Shown piece after piece: positions 31,555 to 37,807 of a stretch of DNA of 37,807 nt; positions within the stretch are counted from its first letter, which is position 1, and each line of letters opens with the position of its first letter. The DNA comes from CAZUZS01 sp964624795 (GTDB lineage Bacteria; Calditrichota; Calditrichia; RBG-13-44-9). Where the stretch lies: positions 1 through 37,807 of the forward strand of contig CAZUZS010000051.1 of the NCBI GenBank assembly GCA_964624795.1, written 5' to 3'. Below the pieces are notes generated by a model, which was not told the origin of the DNA, searched no databases, and saw nothing but the letters and a program-made list of their open reading frames with translations. A program made the position numbers and the translations under genes.

Positions 31555-32328
31555 TCAATCGTTCAACGGGCTCAAGGCATGGATCCGCCACTCTCCTGTT
31601 TCATTTTTTCTGAAAACCGCCAGGCGTTTTTCGAGGCGGGACTGGTGTGCTTCACGGGCCGGGTTGTGGGCATCTATCTGGATCTTGCACAATACCAGAA
31701 CGCCATTCGGATGCAACACCGGCTCGGGAATCTCCGCCAGCGAAATGTCGATTTCCCATCCACGCAGCGAATCCAGCAGCGATTCGCACTGGTGACGCAA
31801 TCCAAGACAGTCGACTTCCCGGTCATTCTCCAGCACATGGTATTCGTTATCAATAAACTGCATGCCACCTTCCACATCCCGGCGGCCGAGAGCATGGATA
31901 AAACCGTACAGGCAATCCGCAACGCGATCCGCCTCTGTGTCATCCAGCCGTTCTTCCTGATCCGGCACAAATTTTCGAAGAAGCTCGCTGGGCATATTCG
32001 CCTGCTGTCCGAAAGGGGCAAAATTTTCGCGGAAGGGGAAAGACAGGTCAGGCCCCTCTTTTCGGCCTGCGCTGGCATTCCCGGCAGGCGATGTATCCGG
32101 ATTCCTGAAATACACATCCCACGGATTCGGGCCATCAGCCGGCGCCCTGAACCACCAGGTCAGCAAGTCCGTTGCACTCATAAAACCCTGGCCGTCAGGA
32201 GGCGCCATCATGGGGAAATCCCAATGGCTTTGGATTTGTGTACCCTGGTTATCGCCGTCTTCCAAAACACTGCGGATAAGCTCGTATGCCTGCAGCAGCT
32301 TGGGATGCATTTTATCTTGCCCGGCCAA
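31555..32328 (-). CDS. NTF2/SnoaL-like protein with unassigned N-terminal region
   Basis: About 257 residues. Residues about 130-257 show an NTF2-like alpha+beta cone: a helix pair (ADRVADCLYGFIHALGRRD, then GGMQFIDNEYHVLEND), then a sheet ending RLAVFRKNETGEWRIHALS (EWRIHALSP), as in SnoaL-like and ring-hydroxylating-enzyme beta-type folds. The first 125 residues are polar and rich in W, P, F and G, and I do not recognise them. Start uncertain: GGAG lies five bases before a TTG at 32328; GTG at 32334 overlaps that site, and ATG at 32310 lacks one. It lies seven bases upstream of the GT9-like ATG, so it is the first gene of the operon. Possible cyclase or accessory protein. Confidence 0.6.
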   Translation of the reverse strand: MAGQDKMHPKLLQAYELIRSVLEDGDNQGTQIQSHWDFPMMAPPDGQGFMSATDLLTWWFRAPADGPNPWDVYFRNPDTSPAGNASAGRKEGPDLSFPFRENFAPFGQQANMPSELLRKFVPDQEERLDDTEADRVADCLYGFIHALGRRDVEGGMQFIDNEYHVLENDREVDCLGLRHQCESLLDSLRGWEIDISLAEIPEPVLHPNGVLVLCKIQIDAHNPAREAHQSRLEKRLAVFRKNETGEWRIHALSPLND

Positions 32329-32729
32329 TTGCACTCCAAATAAATAATTAAGTCTTCAATACTCAGGACATCTATCGAAATTTGTTTTTGATGCAATTAA
32401 TGAAGAATCGGAAAAAAGGTATTTTGCTTTTATTAATTGGCTGTGGATGCCTGGTTAATTATCTCTGTGTCGGTGGAAAGTGATTCGGGAAAAGTACCAT
32501 CAAAAAAATCAACTGTTTTGAGGAAAGCTGTTAAAAATAGTATTAATTGAAAACAGGTTCGATAAATATTCACATGGCGGATATCTTTTTCTCGTGTTTG
32601 AATTGCCGGATTCAATATAAGGCACAATCCAAAAGCGGTCAAGAAATATTTGGACCTCCCGATGCCATTTCATTGATCCTTAAGACGATTTTGTCACTCC
32701 AGGTTTCTTTCAGGTGCGCTGAAAAGGAA

Positions 32730-32829
32730 NNNNNNNNNNNNNNNNNNNNNNNNNNNNNNNNNNNNNNNNNNNNNNNNNNNNNNNNNNNNNNNNNNNNNNN
32801 NNNNNNNNNNNNNNNNNNNNNNNNNNNNN
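32730..32829. other. Assembly gap (100 N)
   Basis: Exactly 100 N, the conventional placeholder for a scaffold join. True distance and content are unknown, so continuity between the DUF4254 gene and the cluster is not established at base level. Confidence 0.99.
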
Positions 32830-32862
32830 GTAGTTTTGCAGTAGTTTTGCAGCAGTTTTGCT
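32830..32862. repeat. Tandem repeat, three 11-bp units at the gap edge
   Basis: gtagttttgca appears twice, then gcagttttgct, so units two and three differ by two bases. The array starts at the first base after the Ns, so it is probably truncated, and the real array is likely to be longer. Confidence 0.8.
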
Positions 32863-32923
32863 GGGTTGGCATTTTATGTTTTGGAAATTGGTTGACGGAT
32901 TGCCGGAGGCCAATCCTTTAGAT

Positions 32924-33547
32924 TTATTCCGGCTGAGATTTTTTGCCAGGCGATTCTAATCCAGCCAAGACAGGATTCAGCGTCGGATCGTTGTACATCT
33001 TAAACTGCCGGTAAATTTTCATCTGTCGCTCTCCCCGTTCCAATCTCCGGAAAAGGAGTTCCAGCGCGATACCCAAATCCTTGCGTTGACCTCGAAGGAT
33101 CGCCAGTTTCCGCCGGCATTCCCTGCGATGAGATTCATCTGCGGAAATAACAGTAGTTTGTTCTTTCATGTGGAAAATTTTTAGGGAAAGAATGCTGAGC
33201 CGGTCCACGATGCTGCCCGGCGTTTCAGAATTCCATTCGGTATCTGGGGCTATTTCATAAATCCGGCGTTTCAATAAATCCAGAATGGCAAGATCGATCT
33301 CTTCAACCAGGTCATTCCGTCGCTGGTTCAGCCGGTCGATCCTGCGTTTGGTTTCAGCGATATCACGATCTGCGGCGAATTCGTCCCGGGCGCGGTCTTC
33401 CTCGTGCCACAGACGGAAATTGCAGGCGTGTTCGTCCAGAACAAGCGAATAGACCCCGCGTTTCGACCATGAACATTCGTTTTCTTTATGCCACATTATT
33501 GTATGGCGATCGTGAAGGTGAATGATGCGGCTGGTATTTGGTAACAT
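32924..33547 (-). CDS. DUF4254 domain-containing protein
   Basis: 207 residues from the ATG at 33547, which begins MLPNTSRIIHLHDRHT, the family's usual start; the frame is open to 33607 without support. Signature stretches: NFRLWHEEDRARD, RRIDRLNQRRNDLVEEID, TPGSIVDRLSILSLKIFHM and LKIYRQFKMYNDPTLNPVL (written here in part: RQFKMYNDPTLNP). The protein is almost all helix and cytoplasmic. In known genomes DUF4254 genes are commonly found beside GT9-type glycosyltransferase and lipopolysaccharide genes, which fits the GT9-like gene across the gap. Molecular role unknown. It is transcribed in the same direction as the cluster. Confidence 0.85.
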   Translation of the reverse strand: MLPNTSRIIHLHDRHTIMWHKENECSWSKRGVYSLVLDEHACNFRLWHEEDRARDEFAADRDIAETKRRIDRLNQRRNDLVEEIDLAILDLLKRRIYEIAPDTEWNSETPGSIVDRLSILSLKIFHMKEQTTVISADESHRRECRRKLAILRGQRKDLGIALELLFRRLERGERQMKIYRQFKMYNDPTLNPVLAGLESPGKKSQPE

Positions 33548-33663
33548 TTTGAGTCCGGTTGTTGATGTGAGGAATAAATCCCACCGGCAGTTAAATTGCG
33601 GACGCAATTAATATAATCGGGGGAAGCCAGGATGTCAAATGTATCTCACGGCAGAGCTAAAAT

Positions 33664-33679
33664 TTGCCGATCCCGGCAA
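33664..33679 (-). terminator. Candidate terminator after the subtilase gene
   Basis: On the minus strand TTGCCG-GGAT-CGGCAA forms a perfect six-base-pair stem with a four-base loop, followed by ATTTTAG. It lies 35 bp past the subtilase stop codon. The T-run is only four bases, so termination efficiency is doubtful. Confidence 0.4.
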
Positions 33680-33713
33680 CTTGCATTCGTCAGTTTTTGG
33701 GTTGCTACAACAT

Positions 33714-36700
33714 TTATTTCATGAAGATCATCTTCCGGACCTTCCGGTAATCGCCCGCCTTGAAACGATAGATGTAGATTCCGCTGGAAACCGGCATGCC
33801 GCTGTCGTTCAAACCATCCCATGTCATCTCATGGTAGCCGGCCCCCATTTTTGTATCCACAAGCCGCCGCACTACCTGACCTATGGTATTGTAGATTACC
33901 AGTGTCACGGAGCTGGCTTCGGGCAGTTGAAATTTTATGGTTGTCGCCGGGTTGAAGGGATTTGGATAATTCTGGGAAACCGCATAAGTGGTGGGTATCG
34001 CTACTTCATGCGATATTTCGGTGAGCACATCACGAACCACCCATATGTTAATTACGGATGATAAAGGATCGTTGGTGTGGAAAACAACATAGGCGCTATC
34101 TATCCGAACCGAAGATCCGTAAATTCGGAGCGGAATGTCCATATTTTGGGATGGGGCAACACTTCCGGAGTCCACTATCAACCTCAGCCAGTTAGGCGGT
34201 AAAACCACCAACCCATAAACGAAGAGCATATCTGTCGTTCCCTGCAGCACGCCGCCAATGGAAAAGGTTCCCGGAACAATGTCGGTTGCCGAGAATATGC
34301 CGCCGGCAATACCATTGAAAGGAAAATCGGACGCCACATCATAGGAAAAACCTGTGAGCGTGTGGTTTGTCAAATCGATCTGGTGAATGAGTTGAGGTGC
34401 ACCGGAGCCCGATCCCTGGTCAAACACCCACAAACATGGCGGGCCGCAGTTAACGTTATCGTAAGCCGAGCCATACATGCGCTCAAGGCCGTGGGAGGCG
34501 CGGGGAATGGTAGCCAATGTGGCACCACTTCGGCCGACCAACACAATATCGGACGCCCAATCGCCGACCCAGAAACCGTCCGCATTTTCGTCATACGCAA
34601 TGTGCCGCACCACCTGCGGGGAAGATATGGTTCCAACAACTGTTTTATTGGAAAAATCCATGATATAGATTGTGGTGGATGCCGTCCCTCCATACATGTA
34701 GGTCCCGTCAAAAGCCAGGTCCCGCAGGCCGCTGACGCCCGGAATGGAAAACTCCTCCACAAGGTTTCCGGATTGGTCGATTTTATGGAGCAGGTTGGAT
34801 GCCCAGCGGGTGGTATAATAGTAGGTACCGTCAAACTCGGAACCGGCATTCCCCAGGGCACCGGTTACAAAAGTCAGGTCCGCACTAAACTGCAAATTCC
34901 AGTGCTTCTGGAAAATTGTTCCTGTCCATGCTCCGGCCCCGCGAGGAGCAACCTCTGCGTTCTTCGGAGCCTCCATCGGTCCGTGGACAGGCAATATTAT
35001 CTTTCGCGTTGCAGGGACAGTATCGATAAATGCATTCCATAATAGATCGCTGCCACCTGTATTGGCAATATTCACCGATACGTCCACCGAATCCCATACG
35101 GGGATCGGATTTGTAAATCCAGGGGTAAACATCGCGTGTGGGGGTTCGATAGCAAAAGCCCTTGCCAGCGTACTGTCCAGAGGTGTGCCGGGGAAATTGC
35201 TCTCAACCACAACCCAGCAATCAAAATTGCCTGTGGTCATGCTACTAAACCGGACTGGCACCACCATCGAATCAAACGGCAGCACATAAAACGATGCAGT
35301 ATCCACGATAAATTGGGGATTGGTACAGGTGATGTCATAAACCCTCAATGTGTCGGTGCCCGCATTGAGGAGAGTCAGGTTCCGCTGGGAACTGGTTCCA
35401 ACGAAAGTGGTATCAAAATCCAGCACATCCGGATAGGTAAAATTGGTACCGGGATCGGAATATGCGTGGAGCCAAACCACGGGGCCATTGACTACCGGAT
35501 GCACCGGGTCGTCGCTATGGACCACAATCTGAGCAAGATAATCCCCAGTGAATAGTCCGGTTGCATCGACAACAATCCAGACCTCCATAGAGTCTCCGGC
35601 AAGGATAAGGCCGCTGTCCGGATTTTCGCTTACCCAGGGGCAGTCCTCAGGAATAGGCTCAATTGATTGATCCCAATTCCCATTCACCTTCTCTTTCAGT
35701 GGAATTGGGATTTCTTCATCAGTAATCTGAAAGACCAGGCTGCTATCTCGGTAGTTGCGAAAAGCAACGGCCTGGGAATCAACCGAATTAACCGGCAGGT
35801 TGAAATTAAGCGTATCCAATAGAATAATCGGTGGATATTCCCTAACCTGCAACGCCACCGACACGGTGTCTGCCGGATTGAGCGTATCATTGCCGGTGAC
35901 GATAAGCTCGGTGACATACATGCCGGGCCGGAGCCCCAGCGTATTCATGTTGACCAAAATCGTCTGAAAGCTCGACGGACCTACCGATCCGGTCAGCGGG
36001 ACTGCTGCCAGCCAGGAAACAGAAGAATCTACATGGATAGCAAAATCAAGACTGCCGGGCTGAGTTTGGTCATTGTAAATATAAAATTCCCTCTGACCGG
36101 CGGCTCCCATAAAAAGGGTATCACTAATCGAAGTTGGGATTACCCGTATTTGGGGATTAGCATTTGGGTAACCGCGCACCAGCAGCACGCTGTTCATAAG
36201 ATTCAACCGGCCTCCTGAGACGGTGATTCCCCGCAAATCCGGCAGAGAATCGGTCCCATTCAAAATAAAATCCTTAACCAACAGTGCAGCCTCGGCCGGG
36301 TTCGTACTATACTCTTGGATAAGTTGACGTCCGGCAGCCGCCCACAAAAGCGCAACCGCCCCTGCCACATGCGGCGTTGCCATGGAAGTGCCGGACATGC
36401 TTCCGTAGGAATTCCCGGGAAGGGTGGAAAGAATGCTGCTGCCCGGGGCACCCAGATCGATGGCGGTCGCGCCATAAGCTGCCCCGGGATTTTTAACATC
36501 ATTTCGCGTTGTGTTAGTTACGGAGATCATGAAATCGCTGGGACAGGCGGTGGGAATATCGCCCAAAACATCCACATCAATATTCCGGTTAGCGGTTGCC
36601 GCGCAGCTCAAGATACCGCAGGCGCCCAGCGAATCGTACATCGCGCACCAGATGGGGAAATTGGCCGGATTGCCATAATCCACGCCGAATGAAGAGTTGG

Positions 36701-37544
36701 TAACCACCACAAACGCGCCGGAATCGCCGCTGGTTTCATTATACCTGGCCCGCATCTCCAGGGCGTAACCGTAGGCTTCCACCACAACCGATTCGGTTCC
36801 GGATGAACCGGCAATCGGCATGATCTTGGTTCCCCAGTTTACGCCGCTGATTCCGGTGTTATTATTTCCCTTCGCTGCCGCGATTCCCGCCACATGCGTT
36901 CCGTGCGGATCATTCGGGATGTTACCGTTATGATTGTAAGCGTTCCAACCGCGGAAATCGTCAACATATCCGTTATGATCATCATCGATACCGTTAGCCG
37001 GAATCTCCTGGTGATTCATCCAGTAGGATAAATCCTGGTGGGTAAGATCAAAACCGCCATCGATCACAGCCACGATGATCTCATCTCCCGTAACTGTCGT
37101 CCCACCGGTGACAAAATTCCACGCCTCCGGTGCATCGATGTCGGCATCCGGCGTGCCACCGCCCTGCCCGGTATTATTCAGCGCCCACTGTGAACCAAAC
37201 TGCGGATCGTTGGGGAAAGTCGACCGTTGCGTTACGTAATGATTAAATTGGGCGACAATTACATTTTCATTTTGCCAGACCCGATCAAGCGCTGTTTCAT
37301 CGGACGCTTTCTGCTGTTCCCATGAAAAAAGCCAGATATTCAGACGCCGGGAAAGCTGTCTTTTGGGCTGCAATTCCATCGATGAAAGCTGTTTCGCGAC
37401 CGCCTCTGCCCGCACACCTTTCTGCAACTGAACAATGAGCTCGCCGGGCTTGTAATCGCTCTCCTGTCCTTTTAGAAATAAAAAGAGGGAGAAAAAAGTC
37501 AGGAAGAAAAACGGGATTGATTTGCTCACGATTCCTTTCCTCAT
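33714..37544 (-). CDS. Secreted subtilisin-like (S8) protease with type IX secretion C-terminal sorting domain
   Basis: 1276 residues. Signal peptide about 1-26 (a KGIVSKS start, then a phenylalanine-rich core). A short inhibitor-like pro-region (YKPGELIVQLQKGV) follows. The catalytic domain at about 120-420 has D162 in VAVIDGGFD, H214 in DPHGTHVAG, N283 in VTNSSFG and S387 in MSGTSMATPH, all present. Residues about 465-830 hold two or more Ig-like or HYDIN/choice-of-anchor type repeats (for example TFVGTSSQRNLTLLNAGTD). Residues about 870-1110 show repeated blades (FDGTYYYTTRW, FDGTYMYGGTAS), probably a beta-propeller. The last 80 residues, YPNPFNPATTIKFQLPEA then GIYIYRFKAGD, are the Por/type IX sorting domain. 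The product should be exported and attached to the cell surface or released. It is not obviously part of the biosynthetic cluster. Confidence 0.94.
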   Translation of the reverse strand: MRKGIVSKSIPFFFLTFFSLFLFLKGQESDYKPGELIVQLQKGVRAEAVAKQLSSMELQPKRQLSRRLNIWLFSWEQQKASDETALDRVWQNENVIVAQFNHYVTQRSTFPNDPQFGSQWALNNTGQGGGTPDADIDAPEAWNFVTGGTTVTGDEIIVAVIDGGFDLTHQDLSYWMNHQEIPANGIDDDHNGYVDDFRGWNAYNHNGNIPNDPHGTHVAGIAAAKGNNNTGISGVNWGTKIMPIAGSSGTESVVVEAYGYALEMRARYNETSGDSGAFVVVTNSSFGVDYGNPANFPIWCAMYDSLGACGILSCAATANRNIDVDVLGDIPTACPSDFMISVTNTTRNDVKNPGAAYGATAIDLGAPGSSILSTLPGNSYGSMSGTSMATPHVAGAVALLWAAAGRQLIQEYSTNPAEAALLVKDFILNGTDSLPDLRGITVSGGRLNLMNSVLLVRGYPNANPQIRVIPTSISDTLFMGAAGQREFYIYNDQTQPGSLDFAIHVDSSVSWLAAVPLTGSVGPSSFQTILVNMNTLGLRPGMYVTELIVTGNDTLNPADTVSVALQVREYPPIILLDTLNFNLPVNSVDSQAVAFRNYRDSSLVFQITDEEIPIPLKEKVNGNWDQSIEPIPEDCPWVSENPDSGLILAGDSMEVWIVVDATGLFTGDYLAQIVVHSDDPVHPVVNGPVVWLHAYSDPGTNFTYPDVLDFDTTFVGTSSQRNLTLLNAGTDTLRVYDITCTNPQFIVDTASFYVLPFDSMVVPVRFSSMTTGNFDCWVVVESNFPGTPLDSTLARAFAIEPPHAMFTPGFTNPIPVWDSVDVSVNIANTGGSDLLWNAFIDTVPATRKIILPVHGPMEAPKNAEVAPRGAGAWTGTIFQKHWNLQFSADLTFVTGALGNAGSEFDGTYYYTTRWASNLLHKIDQSGNLVEEFSIPGVSGLRDLAFDGTYMYGGTASTTIYIMDFSNKTVVGTISSPQVVRHIAYDENADGFWVGDWASDIVLVGRSGATLATIPRASHGLERMYGSAYDNVNCGPPCLWVFDQGSGSGAPQLIHQIDLTNHTLTGFSYDVASDFPFNGIAGGIFSATDIVPGTFSIGGVLQGTTDMLFVYGLVVLPPNWLRLIVDSGSVAPSQNMDIPLRIYGSSVRIDSAYVVFHTNDPLSSVINIWVVRDVLTEISHEVAIPTTYAVSQNYPNPFNPATTIKFQLPEASSVTLVIYNTIGQVVRRLVDTKMGAGYHEMTWDGLNDSGMPVSSGIYIYRFKAGDYRKVRKMIFMK

Positions 37545-37807
37545 TACATGGTAATTTTTAGAAGCACTTCGAAACAGTTGTTCGCCAGGTCCACTTGCTT
37601 AGTTTACCTCCCCCCAAGAGGAGCGGCTATATTTCCCATCACAGAATATTAATATAGTCGGACATCTGACAGAATTTCCTTAAAAACCAGAACGCTGCTT
37701 TCCGTCCGCGTGAATAAGCCAGTTCCGCTGTCGCTTGGAGACCGCGGAACTCAGCATGAAAACTCAAACAAAGCCCAAAAACATCTATTTCATCAAAATC
37801 ATTTTCA

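Larger units (their letters stand above)
32329..32923. other. Gene-free region with assembly gap
   Basis: About 595 bp, of which 100 are Ns. It must hold the promoter of the long minus-strand cluster. I found no good -35/-10 pair. The short frames here are interrupted by the Ns or have no support. Confidence 0.6.

Noticed and set aside
32830..32862. Possible CRISPR array at the gap edge
   Set aside because: The 11-bp units are directly adjacent with no spacers and are too short for CRISPR repeats; no cas gene is present.
1..37807. tRNA, rRNA, insertion sequence or prophage genes
   Set aside because: I looked for cloverleaf-like segments and for transposase and integrase motifs and found none I could support.

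Overview
The window looks like a scaffold from an uncultured bacterium of the FCB superphylum (Calditrichota / KSB1 / Marinimicrobia-like). The best pointer is the large secreted subtilase at the right end, which finishes in a type IX secretion (Por) sorting domain of the YPNPFNP type common in those phyla. The run of exactly 100 Ns shows a draft assembly. Placement below superphylum cannot be decided from this sequence alone.

Left part (1-6275, all minus strand): housekeeping and accessory genes. These are two aldo/keto reductases (the first cut by the window edge), a CPXCG zinc-ribbon protein, a small membrane protein with a Rho-N/SAP-like tail, a membrane-anchored sulfite-oxidase-fold molybdoenzyme, a SnoaL-like protein and a small basic protein with two AP2-like repeats. 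The last sits between two gene-free stretches of 525 and 590 bp.

Plus-strand cassette (6866-9917): two tandem paralogues of unknown function with conserved cysteines, a phasin-like/Ig-like protein, and a trans-isoprenyl diphosphate synthase. It has a near-consensus sigma-70 promoter at 6737-6765.

Large minus-strand cluster (about 32330 down to 10174): many genes overlap by 4 bp (ATGA) or are only a few bp apart. In order of transcription: NTF2-like protein; GT9-like glycosyltransferase; terpene-cyclase-like alpha/alpha barrel; a fusion of a class I isoprenyl synthase domain with a zinc ribbon and SAM methyltransferase; GT4 glycosyltransferase; FabL-type enoyl reductase; FabG-type ketoreductase; acyl carrier protein fused to a zinc ribbon; hot-dog dehydratase; active ketosynthase; second hot-dog dehydratase; catalytically dead ketosynthase (chain-length-factor-like); alpha/beta hydrolase; methyltransferase; DUF4185 protein; AMP-ligase/carrier-like/PlsC acyltransferase fusion; two more glycosyltransferases; geranylgeranyl-reductase-family flavoprotein. 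The last converges on the isoprenyl synthase gene of the plus-strand cassette across a hairpin element.

Taken together this is a complete dedicated type II fatty-acid/polyketide elongation set combined with isoprenoid synthesis, cyclisation and reduction, methylation, acyl transfer and four or more glycosyltransferases. My inference is a biosynthetic cluster for a glycosylated, acylated isoprenoid (a meroterpenoid-like lipid or glycolipid). The product is unknown and I do not recognise the cluster as any described system. Upstream of it, across the assembly gap, are a DUF4254 gene (a family I associate with glycosyltransferase/LPS loci) and the type IX-secreted subtilase.
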